DNA of 64,000 nucleotides from Crocinitomicaceae bacterium (GTDB lineage Bacteria > Bacteroidota > Bacteroidia > Flavobacteriales_D > Crocinitomicaceae), in NCBI GenBank assembly GCA_016719925.1, contig JADJYC010000008.1, positions 62,001 to 126,000 of the forward strand, read 5' to 3'. The notes under the pieces are model-generated. The model worked only from the letters and a program-made list of their open reading frames with translations, was not told the origin of the DNA and did no database searches. Of the stretch, positions 8,388 to 18,806 are shown piece by piece. How positions within the stretch are numbered: the stretch's first letter is position 1; the number at the start of each line of letters is the position of its first letter. The position numbers and the translations under genes are program-made.

Positions 8388-11051
8388 CTAAAACTCTTCC
8401 GTCATCATGGCATCATAAGCACACTGATGTACTTTTTTTCTGATTCCGTATTCATAGGTTTTATTATTTACCGTTGGATGAACGGCGTTGGAAAGATAGA
8501 TGTAAATCAACTCATGTTCAGGATCAATCCAGAAAGCGGTGCCTGTAAATCCGGTATGTCCATAAGTACTTAGCGAAGCATTTTCTGACATTCCAAATGA
8601 AACAGATCCCATGGATGGTTTGTTGAATCCTAATCCGCGGAAACAATTTTCTTGTCGTGAGGTAAACTTGTCTATGGTTTCTGCTTTGAGATATCGTTGT
8701 CCGTTATAAACCCCTTTGTTCAATAACATCTGAAATAAAATGGCCAGATCATTGGAGGTAGAAAAAATTCCGGCATTACCCGCTACCCCGCCGTGCAGTG
8801 CTGAATTGGGATCATGCACATGACCATGTAAAAGTTGTTTTCTCCAGTAGGTATCATTTTCAGTTGGTACAATAATATCACGGCTGAATTTTTTTAGCGG
8901 CCGATAACAAGTGTGGTTCATTCCAAGCGGTTTGTAAAAAGTGTTGTAGAGAAATTCTTCAAACAAATCTTTGTCTTTGAGTTGTTTTTTTGTTTGAGTA
9001 AAACCAAATTTTGCCGGATCTTTCTGAATGAAACTCCTGAACATAAAATAAAGCGTATTCATATTTACATCACTGTAATGATATGATTTGTCAGGATTCA
9101 GATAAATCTGATTTACTTTCAGCCACATAGAATCCTGCTGTTCACGTTCCAGATAAAATCCTTCAGCTACTTCGGTATTATAAACACTGTCAGGCCGATC
9201 ACAGAAAAATTTATCATATCTTCCAACTTCAGGTGTTGTGTAGCGCATGTATTTTATAATCGGAAATCCTGCCGGCATACCGGTGCAATGTGTAAACAAT
9301 TCCTGAAAAGTAAGGTTACGGATTGTGCTTGGAAACCTCAAATGCAATCGCAGCGAATCAGGCAAATAAGGCTGCAAGCTGTCATCCAGTTCATAGACTC
9401 CCATTTCATAGAGTTTCATTCCAACCATAGTAGTTGCAACTACTTTTGTTATGGACGCAAGATCATACATGGAATTTTCTGTCACTGGTGTTTGTCCCTG
9501 ATAGGTATGTTTTCCAAAAACGCGGTCATAAACTATACATCCGTTTTTTGCAATCAGCACCTGGCCGCCCGGAAAAGCATGATTATCCATGCAGTTACTC
9601 ATCAAGCCGGAGATTCTGGATAAGGTATCAGAATCAAGTCCGCAAAAATTAGGGTCCGTTCTAGCCAATAATTTTTTTTCAGTGGTTTTACCTTTATAAA
9701 TTGAATCGGGTGTGAAAAAATCTGCATTCAAAGACAAACGGGAAGACAGCTGCTGCACAAAAATCTCTTCATCAAAAAATTCATTGACAGGACAGAATAA
9801 TAACTGCGGACAAACTTTCAGATCTTCATACAAATCAGGATTCGAAAATACAACCAGTGTATTCTGATCTGCTTTAATTGATTTGACTTCATTGATAATT
9901 TCAATACTGCAGGAGTCAGGAAGTACCAAAACTTTATTCCCTTTTTCAGAGATGATTTTTTTTACAGACTCCCCGTTAATTTCTCGTTTAACAAAAGATA
10001 CGCCACATTCAGCTTTTACTTTTTGTCTCACAGAATAATCTGCTGATGAATAAACAGTAAATTTTGATTTGAACGGAACCAGTTTTTTTTCATTGCTGAT
10101 TAGAGAAGTATTATTTGCCTGCAGATTCAAGCGAATAAAATTAAGCTCCTGATTTGCATTTACTTTTTTTGTTTGATCACTCCTGTTTGATTTTCTGAGG
10201 AGAATTCTGCGCGTACTTTCATCTGCAATTTTCTTCTCTTCTTCATTTGGATTCCAGGCAGTATATGTGTCAGGAGATTCAAGGCGCTTAAATAAAAAAT
10301 CAGCACCGCCTTTAAGCAAACTGTTTATTGCCTGCTCTTTGCTTTTCACAACAAACAAACCATTGTATTCATTTGCCTGCCGGTACGATTCAAAATTGAC
10401 GGTGTCAAAATGATGCAGATCGATAAAGACAGAATAATCACTTGCCTTTATGGTTGAAATAAAATCATCAAATTTTTGCGCGGCATCACGGTCTTTGAAA
10501 TTTGCTGCAAGCGGAACCAGATTGTGTTTTGAAACCAGCGTATCCAGCCAGATTTTATTCGCTTTTTCCAGCGCGATATTCCATTCAAAATTCAAAAGAT
10601 TATATCCGGCTTTACCAAAAAAACGGGTGTAATCCGGATTTCTGTTTTCATTATTTACCTCCCAGAAAGGATATGGTTTGGTTTGGGTTATTTCAAAAAA
10701 TCCGGTGTAGAAAAATGGCTGAAGAATAGCATGTGTATCCAGACACATTTTTATTTTTTGTACACTGTCCGGATTCCAGTTCTGAAAATAAAGTGCGCCG
10801 GGTTGATTGGCAATAATCCACTTGCTCAAACTGTCCGTTGCATTTTGATAAGCAGGCGGTACTTCAATAATGAGATGCTGAAAATATTTTTGCTGTTCAG
10901 TGAGGCCGGATAAAATTGAATCAGCCCATTTTTCTCCCGAGACATCCGGTACAATAATTTCCTGCTCAACAGGTTTTTCTTCTCCGCAGCCAAACAGAAA
11001 AACAGAAAACAAAAAAAGAGAAAATACAAATCGGAAAAAAAGGTGAAACAT
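8388..11051 (-). CDS. GH3-like domain fused to class C beta-lactamase-type serine hydrolase, lipoprotein
   Basis: About 887 residues from ATG 11051, which gives a clean lipoprotein signal (FSLFLFSVFLFGC, Cys near residue 22). Residues about 40-280 resemble a glycoside hydrolase 3 (NagZ-like) barrel (ADSILSGLTEQQKYFQHLIIE) but the KH..GHG and catalytic-Asp elements are not visible, so it looks inactive. The C-terminal half is a penicillin-binding/beta-lactamase fold: SITK near 530, YSDVN near 656, HTGFTG near 829, all in the expected order. Such proteins act in the periplasm on peptidoglycan or related amides/esters. Opposite in direction to the SDR gene. The longer reading from TTG 11075 is less likely. 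Confidence 0.8.
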   Translation of the reverse strand: MFHLFFRFVFSLFLFSVFLFGCGEEKPVEQEIIVPDVSGEKWADSILSGLTEQQKYFQHLIIEVPPAYQNATDSLSKWIIANQPGALYFQNWNPDSVQKIKMCLDTHAILQPFFYTGFFEITQTKPYPFWEVNNENRNPDYTRFFGKAGYNLLNFEWNIALEKANKIWLDTLVSKHNLVPLAANFKDRDAAQKFDDFISTIKASDYSVFIDLHHFDTVNFESYRQANEYNGLFVVKSKEQAINSLLKGGADFLFKRLESPDTYTAWNPNEEEKKIADESTRRILLRKSNRSDQTKKVNANQELNFIRLNLQANNTSLISNEKKLVPFKSKFTVYSSADYSVRQKVKAECGVSFVKREINGESVKKIISEKGNKVLVLPDSCSIEIINEVKSIKADQNTLVVFSNPDLYEDLKVCPQLLFCPVNEFFDEEIFVQQLSSRLSLNADFFTPDSIYKGKTTEKKLLARTDPNFCGLDSDTLSRISGLMSNCMDNHAFPGGQVLIAKNGCIVYDRVFGKHTYQGQTPVTENSMYDLASITKVVATTMVGMKLYEMGVYELDDSLQPYLPDSLRLHLRFPSTIRNLTFQELFTHCTGMPAGFPIIKYMRYTTPEVGRYDKFFCDRPDSVYNTEVAEGFYLEREQQDSMWLKVNQIYLNPDKSYHYSDVNMNTLYFMFRSFIQKDPAKFGFTQTKKQLKDKDLFEEFLYNTFYKPLGMNHTCYRPLKKFSRDIIVPTENDTYWRKQLLHGHVHDPNSALHGGVAGNAGIFSTSNDLAILFQMLLNKGVYNGQRYLKAETIDKFTSRQENCFRGLGFNKPSMGSVSFGMSENASLSTYGHTGFTGTAFWIDPEHELIYIYLSNAVHPTVNNKTYEYGIRKKVHQCAYDAMMTEEF

Positions 11052-11085
11052 GCTGGTTATCATTCGGTAACCCAAATGTACAACT

Positions 11086-13491
11086 TTAACGCAGAACCGT
11101 GATATGCCCGGTATATTCGTGTGGGATTAATTCCCGGTCGACAACTCTTGCTTTGTAAACAAAACAGCGTCAAAAGGAATTTGATTTTTATATAATCCAT
11201 CCCACTTAAAATACATATCCGTAGTTTCAAATACCAGTTGTCCCCAGCGGTCAAAAATCTGAAAATTAAATTCTGTTGCACCAACAACACTCACGCTATG
11301 TATTGTTGAAACGATCAGCATTTGGAGTAAATGCATTTGGTGCGTAGAAATAAAATTCCGGTTTGATGTAAACCATTTTCTGAACGGTATCTGTACAGCC
11401 AATTTCATTGTAAGCAACAAGAGTCACCTCATACCAGCCCCAATGACCATAAGTAGTTGTTGGAGAATTTATTGTTGATGTTTCTCCGTTGTCCAGATCC
11501 CACCACCAGCTTACACCGCCTGTAGTAAGATTTTGAAAAGACACTGGTAAATCCACCATTGGTTCTGAAGTCAGTACAGCAAAATTTGCATGCGGACGAA
11601 CGACTTCAACTGTCGTGAATCCGTCTATGTGATAGGTATGACAATCATCTTCCACAGATACAGTATAATTATGGGTGTAATTTGGCGATACCAAAACAGA
11701 AGAAGTTGTTTCACCCGAATGATGCCAGTAGTATGTGTAATTTCCAAGACCTTCAGATGCAACTACAAAAATATTTGCTGTGTCTCCCGGACAAATCAGC
11801 TGATCAGGACTCATCACCAGTTCAAGCACAGAAGCAATCACCGTAACAGTAACATCTGTCTGAGTTGGTGAACCACAACCGTCTTCAATCATAACAGTGT
11901 ATGTAGTTGTCACCATAGGTGAAACATTTACAGAAAATCCGGTTCCAATGGTTGTTGTTCCTTCTGTCCAGGTGTACGAAAAAGTTCCTTCACCACCGGT
12001 GGCTTCAGCAAATAAAACCAAAGGCGTGTTTGGACAAAGCACAGATGTATCAGGTGAAGTTGCAATATTAATAGGCGGATAAACAGGAACAGTAACTGTT
12101 CCGCTTCCGCTTGCCGGAATTTCAAGACAGGCGTCAATTACAGTTAGTGTATACGTTGTTGTTGCCGTGGGTGAAACAAGAATATCTTCTGTTGTTTCTC
12201 CGGTATTCCAACTATATGGAAATGGAGATAATCCACCGGTTATTGGTGCATTGAGATTCACATCTTCGCCCGGGCAGTGAACAGTCTCAGATGGTACAGA
12301 AACCTGAAGCGGTGCTGTATTTTGTATAACAAGATATAATGTAATAAAGTTGCTGTTACCACAAGGGTCAGGCTGATCAAGCTGAATTACAACTGTTTCA
12401 TCTCCTTCTGCAATCATGTCACTGAAAATGTCAATTGAGAAAGTTGCTGTTGTCTGACCTGCAGCAAAACTTATGCTTGGAGGAATGTTGGAATAATCTG
12501 TTCCTTCAGTTGCCGTTCCGGAAACTATTACCGGAATAACCTGTGCAGTTGCAGACATTGCATTAGAACGTGTAACAGTTATAGTAGCGGTTTCACATCC
12601 TTCAGCCATACCGTAATTATCAGCGTATGCATCCGTTGCTAAATCAGCTGTCATTTCAACCGGCGCATAACTTGCCAGAGAATTTGCTTCAAGAAAAATT
12701 CCGGAATCATATGCACCATCACCGGCATCAGCAATGGCAATCACCAAATGATAGGTTTCACCACATTGCACTTCTGCAGCTGCTTCCAGAACAACTGTGA
12801 ATCCGTCATACTGAATATAAAATGAACTGGAATTAAATGGCGCATTTGAGCCAGTTCCGTTATTGATATAGTAAGAACAATTCTGACATGGACCTGTATT
12901 AGATGTTCCGTTATTGATGTTGTCAATTGATACTACTCCTCCACCACCAGGAATCTGCGCCATATTATATGTTCCGCCAAAACCGGGACCTGAGATATAA
13001 AAAGCAAATGCATCATTAAATCCTCCATCCACAAACTCAGGATATTCATCTGAGCCAAAAACATATTTAAATCTCACGCTGTCACTTTGAGGTACAAAAT
13101 CAAATTGCAAAATAGCCGCATTGAACGTGTTCACTCCTGCCACAGAAGTCAGGGGGCCGTAACCAGGTTGTCCGTTATCAGTACCAGCAGAGCCAGAATC
13201 ATTAGGTCCATGTGGTCCGTTACCTCCAAACAAACCGCCAGCATTCAGAACGGTACCGGTTGTGAGAACAATTCCGCTTCCTAAGCCAAGATTGGTTGAA
13301 CTTCCGTTAAAGGAGCCTATCGCTTCAGCATGACCAGTATATGAGACATTTGAAACAGCAACTCCGCTGCCCACGAGAACATCTTCAACCAGCTGTGTTG
13401 GAGTCATGGCTGTAGATGTAGTAAGCTGAGAGAATGCGACCGCATTTCCCAGAAAAATCGTTACAACCAGTATTTTGACTTTTTTCAGCAA
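11086..13491 (-). CDS. Large secreted adhesin: choice-of-anchor L, Calx-beta, PKD-like repeats, type B sorting domain; two frameshifts
   Basis: The intact frame runs from ATG 13491 to a stop at 11296 (731 residues). Residues 1-22 are a signal peptide. Next comes a choice-of-anchor L domain (FVFGSDEYPEFVDGG-like region at about 130-160), a Calx-beta domain near 290-380 (GTATEGTDYSNIPPSI, DEVVVIQLD-like), three Ig/PKD-like repeats with SWNTGETTEDILVSP motifs, and a PKD domain ending YEVTLVAYNEIGC. The end is a gliding-motility-associated C-terminal (CHU_C, type B) sorting domain: FYAPNAFTPNADRFN, then after a net +1 shift FDRWGQLVFETT, then after a missing base near 11161-11164 VYKARVVDRELIPHEYTGHI. 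Reconstructed stop at 11086. Exported by T9SS to the surface. Confidence 0.85.
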
Positions 13492-13726
13492 AAAAATGAA
13501 TTTTGGTTTGGACTAAAAACCCTCTGACTATTAAACGTATAAAGAGAACCTTTAGTTGTCAAATTTAATCAAAAAACGAGCCAAATGTGCCACTCATTGA
13601 GTGATCGGTTGATCAAACCTTTGAAACCTTTACCTGCATTGGGCTGACATGGTATAACTATAGAATCATTCTAAATCAATTAACTCATAAAACAGATCAA
13701 ATAATCAAAACCTGCCTGATCTTGCC

Positions 13727-14626
13727 TTGTTTACTCATGCTTTCCAATTTAAAAAATATAAATTTGTCTGTCTGAAATTATCTGAACGAATACAAAATTT
13801 TGTTGAGCGCCTGCGGGAGCGTCATAAACTCACCTATATAGATGATACAACCTATCATGAAAAATGGAGTTTTAATGTTTCAAGTCTCAGTTTGATTTCT
13901 ATTGTACTTGTTTACTCACTGGTACTGATTGTGGTAGTCATGGTATTATTCCGGTACACCTCATTAAATGCATACGTAATGGCTGGTGGTGGCGATGAAA
14001 CAAGATTGATGGTGGAGCAGCAGACTCATACAATTGATTCACTTTATGCGATCACTTCATCCAATGAAAAATATCTGAGTGATCTGAAAAAACTTTTAAA
14101 TGACGAACCCTTTGATGATACGGCAAAACTACAGAAACAGGATACTACTTATGTTAATTATGAACCGGATTTCAGTAAATCAAAAGAAGATTCTATTTTA
14201 AGACAGAAAGTTGAATATGAAAGCAAAGGCGGCAACAAAAATGAAAAATCATTTTCAGTTGATTTTTTCTTTCCACCGGTAAACGGGCGGGTTTCACAAT
14301 CTTATAATCTTCAGAAAGGGCATTATGGCGTGGACGTTGTTACAACAGCCGATGAACCAATTAAAGCTTGTCTTGACGGCACGGCAATAGCCGCCGGCTG
14401 GATTCCGGGTGAGGGTAATATTCTGATAATTCAGCACAACAATGATTTGATTTCCGTCTACAAACATTGTTCAGTACTGCTCAAAAATCAGGGAGATAAA
14501 ATTCTGACTGGCGACCCGATTGGAATTGTTGGAAATACCGGAGAAAATACATCGGGTCCGCATCTTCATTTTGAATTGTGGCAAAAGGGAATTGCCTTGA
14601 ATCCACAGGAATTCATTTCATTTTAA
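13727..14626 (+). CDS. M23 (LytM-type) metallopeptidase, membrane anchored
   Basis: A protein of about 285-300 residues. One transmembrane helix (SLISIVLVYSLVLIVVVMVL) lies near residue 55, followed by a linker and an M23 domain with the zinc ligands HYGVD near 205 and HLHFE near 280. This is a peptidoglycan endopeptidase or a LytM regulator facing the periplasm. The reading from TTG 13727 gives an odd N-terminus; the conserved part seems to begin at KLSERIQNFVERL, and the codon just before it is a CTG at 13772. The start is therefore uncertain. Confidence 0.8.
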   Translation: MFTHAFQFKKYKFVCLKLSERIQNFVERLRERHKLTYIDDTTYHEKWSFNVSSLSLISIVLVYSLVLIVVVMVLFRYTSLNAYVMAGGGDETRLMVEQQTHTIDSLYAITSSNEKYLSDLKKLLNDEPFDDTAKLQKQDTTYVNYEPDFSKSKEDSILRQKVEYESKGGNKNEKSFSVDFFFPPVNGRVSQSYNLQKGHYGVDVVTTADEPIKACLDGTAIAAGWIPGEGNILIIQHNNDLISVYKHCSVLLKNQGDKILTGDPIGIVGNTGENTSGPHLHFELWQKGIALNPQEFISF

Positions 14627-14733
14627 GGATCAGAAAATTATGTGTTTAAAAGAAACCCAACTTGTAAATCGTTTTTTTGGTCGGATAAGTGAAGCTATTA
14701 TATTACTTTTGATCACTCTTTCAGTGAAGCAGC

Positions 14734-17387
14734 ATGTGGTTTAAAATTTCACAACTCATTTTACGCAACAGGATAGCCATCCTGGTTGTACTTTTTCTAT
14801 TGACTGCTTTCTTCGGGTATTTTGCTGTTACCAATATAAAAATGGATAACACGTATGGTACCATGCTTCCAAAAGATTCTCAGCCAAAAAAGATTATGAG
14901 TTGTTGAAAAAATCTTTTGGAGGAAGTGAATCACTGCTCATTTTTGCCATTCAGACAGAAGATATTTATTCACTGGATAAATTCAATGCATGGTATGATC
15001 TTGGAGTAAAAATTGCTTCGTATGATGCCATCGATTCTGTTTTTTCAGAAGCGCATTTATATCGTCTTCAAAAAGACACGATCAATGAGAAATTTTTCTT
15101 TGATAAAATATGCAAGAGCCGTCCGACGTCACAAAAAGAAGTTGACAGTTTAAAAGCGATAATCCGTTCAAACCCATTTTATGACGGATTGATTTATAAT
15201 GCTGAAACCAATGCGTCCCTGATGATGGCAGTGGTAAATGAAGAGATCATGGGCGACATGAAAACCGCCAAGGTTTTGCTTGAAGTAGAGAAGGGCGCCG
15301 AAGAATTTGAAAAGACACTGGGAGAAATCCGTATTTCAGGAATGCCGCACATTCGCGTTTCAGTTGGTAAAAAACTTGAAGGAGAACTGGGATTTTTTAT
15401 TGCACTTTCAATTGGTGTTACTTCATTAATTCTATTCATCTTTTTCAGATCTATCCGCGTTGTATTTACATGCATTTCTGTTGTGTTTATTGGTGTGATT
15501 ATTTCACTCGGTACAATTGCGGCATTTGGATATAAGCTCTCCATTCTGATGGTACTGATTCCACCTTTGATTATTGTCATCAGTATTCCAAATTGTATCT
15601 ATCTGATTACAAAATACCATCAGGAAATAAAAGATCACGGAGCAAAAATAAAAGCGCTGTCGCGTATTATCCAGAAAATAGGTGTTGCATCATTTTTAAC
15701 AAACCTGACAACAGCGCTGGGGTTTGGAACATTTATTTTCACAAACTCAGAAAGATTATTTGAATTTGGGGTAATCGCCTCCATCAATATCATGTTTTGT
15801 TTCATTTTATGTCTTACTGTTCTGCCAATCATTTTAAGTTATTCTAAAGTACCTCAGACAAAACATTTAAAACATCTTGAAAAACAATGGCTGACATTTG
15901 CAGTTGAAAAACTGGAATACCTGAGCATGTACAAACGTAAATGGGTTTATGCAGGTGTTGGTGTTATTGTATTAACTACCGGAATTGGTGTCAGTTTTAT
16001 TATCACAACCGGAAATATTACCGGTGATTTACCGCAGGATGATCCAATCACAACAGATCTGAAATTTATTGAGGAAAATTTTGGTGGTTCTATTCCCTTC
16101 GATTTATTAATTCATACAAAAGACACAAATTCTTTCTGGAGAAGATTTGAAGAAATAGAAGCTGTACAAAAATATCTTTCAGGTTTTCCGGAATTTTCAA
16201 AATCACTTTCAGCTGCTGACATGGTTAAGGTTGTAAACATGACCTACAGCAATGATGATTCAACACGCTATGTTATTCCATCTTTAACCAAACTGAATAA
16301 AATTTTACCGTGGATAGAAAATTCTGCTTCACAAACCGGAGCAAACGCATTTCTGGATTCCTCTAAAACCATAACGCGGATCACCATGCAGATAAAAGAT
16401 ATTGGTTCGTATGAAATACAAGCCATTGTTGACAGTATCACGCCTGCAGTGGACGCGATTCTCAATCCAGATCACAAAGCCTGTGACAGTATTTATAAAC
16501 TTTACAAAGAGTCAAACGGCGATGAAAAATCAAAACAATTCATTACGCTTTACAATCAATATCCATCCGTTGGTTTTAATCTTAAAAAAATATTCGCCGG
16601 AAATAATCAGGCCAAACTGGATGAATTCATGATGGATGATTCCAAATTAATTGCTCTTCAAAATAACGAAGGATTTGAAGACAGTTTGAAAAAAGCCATT
16701 GATCAGAATCATTGGGATATTACGTACACCGGAACTTCAGTGGTTGCTTCAAACGGAACCCAATATCTTGTAACCAATTTATTCAGTTCGCTTGCAATTG
16801 CTATTTTACTGATTGGTCTGATCATGGCATTTTTATTCCGTTCATGGAGAATGGTTATCGTTTCACTGGTTCCAAATTTTATTCCGCTCCTGACAACTGC
16901 AGCCATTATGGGTTATTTTGGAATTCCGATGAAGCCTTCCACATTACTTGTATTCAGCATAGCATTTGGAATTTCAGTAGATGATACCATTCACTTTCTT
17001 GCAAAATTCAGACAGGAACTTAAAATGCACGAACATGATTTCAGAAGATGTGTGCTGGTAGCATTGCGCGAAACGGGTGCGAGTATGATTTATACTTCGA
17101 TCATTTTATTTTTCAGTTTCCTCATGTTTACCTTTTCAGAATTCGGAGGAACAAAAGCACTCGGTCTGTTAATTTCGCTTACACTGGGAGTTGCCATGTT
17201 CTCAAACCTGATTGTATTGCCCACATTGTTGTTATGGATGGACAAAAAACTTACCAATAAAGCTCTGGCTGAACCGCTGCTTGAATTATTCAATGAAGAA
17301 GAAGATATTGAATTAAATGAACTGGAAATTGCTTCAACTGTTAAACATTATCAGGAAGAAGATGAAAAACAAAATCCAGATGAATAA
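14734..17387 (+). CDS. MMPL/RND family transporter, frameshifted near N-terminus
   Basis: ATG 14734 starts MWFKISQLILRN and a first transmembrane helix (IAILVVLFLLTAFFGYFAV), then breaks at about 14880-14888. The second frame (from TTG 14901) starts LLKKSFGGSE and gives the rest. Restoring one base gives LPKDS-x-AKKDYELL, the usual loop. After that come two RND-type modules, each with a periplasmic domain and a run of helices (LSIGVTSLILFIFFRS; LAIAILLIGLIMAFLFRS; GISVDDTIHFLAKF). This family moves lipids, hopanoids or other hydrophobic molecules; substrate unknown. The end overlaps the downstream polyprenyl synthase start by 8 bases. Confidence 0.85.
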
Positions 17388-18351
17388 AGATTTAGAAGCA
17401 TATCTCCGGTACGTTGAAAAAAGCATCGCTGAAATAAATTTTCCAAAAACTCCGGCTTCACTTTATGAACCTATGACTTACATTATGTCATTGGGAGGAA
17501 AACGAATCAGACCGGTATTGACACTGATGAGTTCTGATATTTTTTGCGGAGATTTTTCAAAAGCAAAAAATGCGGCCTGTGCCGTTGAACTGTTTCACAA
17601 TTTCAGTTTGATACATGATGACATCATGGATAACGCACCTTTGCGCCGGGGTCAGAAAACGGTTCATGAAAAATGGAATACCAATATTGCCATTCTCAGC
17701 GGAGACGCCATGTTGATTGAAGCTTATAAATTACTTATTCAATACCCACCTGATATTTCTTCAGAGTTAATTGATCTCTTTAATAAAACAGCAATTGCCG
17801 TTTGTGAAGGACAACAATTGGATATGGATTTTGAAAATACTGAAGTTGTATCTAAAGAAGAATATCTGGAAATGATACGCCTCAAAACAGCAGTGCTTTT
17901 AGGATGCAGTTTTAAAATGGGCGCAGTTATAGCAAACACCTCAACGGAAAACCAGAAAGACATATATAACTTTGGGGTCAATCTTGGAATTGCATTTCAA
18001 TTGCAGGATGATATACTCGATTTATATGCAGATCAGAGTCAGTTTGGAAAACAAGTAGGAGGAGATATTCTGGCCAATAAAAAAACCTATTTGTTATTAA
18101 GTGCATTTGAATCAGCAAGTCCTTCTCAAAAATCAGAATTGAATTCCATGCTGAAAATGCAGCAGAAAGAAGAAAAAATTTCTGCAGCAAAAAATCTCTT
18201 TCACCAGCTTAAGGTAAAAGAGCAGGCTGAAGAAAAAATGAATCATTTCTATCAAACAGCATTATCCAATGTCAATCATCTCCAGATAGCTGAATCAGGC
18301 AAAGAAATTCTCATAAGCCTTGCAGAATATTTGATGAACAGGAATAACTAA
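17380..18351 (+). CDS. Polyprenyl (all-trans) diphosphate synthase
   Basis: A 323-residue trans-isoprenyl diphosphate synthase. It has both Asp-rich motifs that bind Mg-diphosphate, HDDIMD near residue 80 and QDDILD near 200, plus GGKRIRPVL. Substrates are allylic diphosphates and isopentenyl diphosphate; the product would serve quinone or undecaprenyl-type lipid chains, probably menaquinone side chain given the menaquinol-type respiratory chain. A longer reading from 17317 adds 21 poorly fitting residues, so I chose ATG 17380, which overlaps the transporter stop codon. Coupled to the MMPL gene. Confidence 0.9.
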   Translation: MNKDLEAYLRYVEKSIAEINFPKTPASLYEPMTYIMSLGGKRIRPVLTLMSSDIFCGDFSKAKNAACAVELFHNFSLIHDDIMDNAPLRRGQKTVHEKWNTNIAILSGDAMLIEAYKLLIQYPPDISSELIDLFNKTAIAVCEGQQLDMDFENTEVVSKEEYLEMIRLKTAVLLGCSFKMGAVIANTSTENQKDIYNFGVNLGIAFQLQDDILDLYADQSQFGKQVGGDILANKKTYLLLSAFESASPSQKSELNSMLKMQQKEEKISAAKNLFHQLKVKEQAEEKMNHFYQTALSNVNHLQIAESGKEILISLAEYLMNRNN

Positions 18352-18508
18352 TTGTTTTTTTCTATACAGGAATTCTGAGTATTTCAGAAAAAAAACTCAT
18401 CACGAATGAGAGTAAGTATGGGTGCGCAGTGAAAAAAAATCAGAACTCGTGTTTTCGCTATCCCCGAAGGGGCCACTCTGCGGCGCTCTGTTTCTCATTC
18501 TGAATTTG

Positions 18509-18580
18509 TAGCCGCGACAGGAATCGAACCTGTATCAAAAGTTTAGGAAACTTCTATTCTATCCATTGAACTACGCAGCC
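18509..18580 (-). tRNA. tRNA-Arg (anticodon CCU)
   Basis: Folds as a 72-nt cloverleaf read on the minus strand: acceptor GGCTGCG with CGCGGCT (two G-U pairs), D-stem GTTC/GAAT, anticodon stem GAAGT/ACTTT around loop TTCCTAA, T-stem ACAGG/CCTGT around TTCGATT. Anticodon CCT decodes AGG (arginine). No CCA is encoded, as is common in this phylum. A damaged second copy lies about 35 bases away. Confidence 0.92.
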
Positions 18581-18619
18581 GGAAAAATGCAAATTTAATC
18601 ATCGCCAAATAATATCGAA

Positions 18620-18660
18620 TGCAGACGCTTCAGTCTGTATCCGGACCGCAAGCGTCGGGA
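18620..18660. repeat. 41-bp palindromic insertion in the tRNA relic
   Basis: Arms GACGCTT and AAGCGTC surround a 20-base centre that contains CCGGACCG. It splits the relic exactly between ATCGAA and CCTGTATC. No clear target duplication. Different in sequence from the other two inserts. Confidence 0.7.
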
Positions 18661-18686
18661 CCTGTATCAAAAGTTTAGGAAACTTC

Positions 18687-18714
18687 CCTGTCTGACTGTT
18701 GTCAAACAGGCAGG
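18687..18714. repeat. 28-bp palindromic insertion, CCTGTCTG type
   Basis: Left arm CCTGTCTGACTG and right arm CAAACAGGCAGG pair imperfectly around TTGT. It shares both ends with the next insert (CCTGTCTG at the left, CAGGCAGG at the right). It lies exactly between AACTTC and TATTCT of the relic. Confidence 0.7.
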
Positions 18715-18723
18715 TATTCTATC

Positions 18724-18749
18724 CCTGTCTGCCTGTGCAGACAGGCAGG
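18724..18749. repeat. 26-bp palindromic insertion, CCTGTCTG type
   Basis: Arms CCTGTCTGCCTG and CAGACAGGCAGG pair at most positions around TG. Nearly the same family as the 28-bp insert nine bases upstream. It lies between TATTCTATC and CATTGAA, with at most one base of target ambiguity. Confidence 0.75.
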
Positions 18750-18806
18750 CATTGAATTACGCAGCCAATTCCGTATGCCAAAATTAAGATTTAATACTGA
18801 AGGTCT

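Larger units (their letters stand above)
18614..18766 (-). pseudogene. Degenerate tRNA-Arg (CCU) copy with three insertions
   Basis: Removing three inserted stretches (18620-18660, 18687-18714 and 18724-18749) leaves about 58 bases that match the intact tRNA at all but one position, from the T-loop (ATCGAA) to the 5' acceptor end. The 3' acceptor half and part of the T-arm are absent, so it cannot be a working tRNA. The insertions fall in the T-loop, at the anticodon-stem junction and in the D-arm. Confidence 0.8.

Noticed and set aside
13492..13726. Palindrome CACTCA-T-TGAGTG as an operator for the divergent genes
   Set aside because: It is short and single; no partner site and no promoter boxes at a fitting distance were seen.
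18352..18508. A gene or RNA between the polyprenyl synthase and the tRNA
   Set aside because: Only a small CCCC-GAA-GGGG hairpin and A/T-rich sequence; no open frame with coding character and no known RNA fold.
18620..18749. tRNA introns that are spliced out
   Set aside because: The relic lacks its 3' acceptor half, and there are three inserts at non-standard sites, none like a group I intron or an archaeal splice motif.
18509..18766. A CRISPR array or tandem tRNA cluster
   Set aside because: The repeated parts are one tRNA and one relic, and the short repeats are not evenly spaced with unique spacers.
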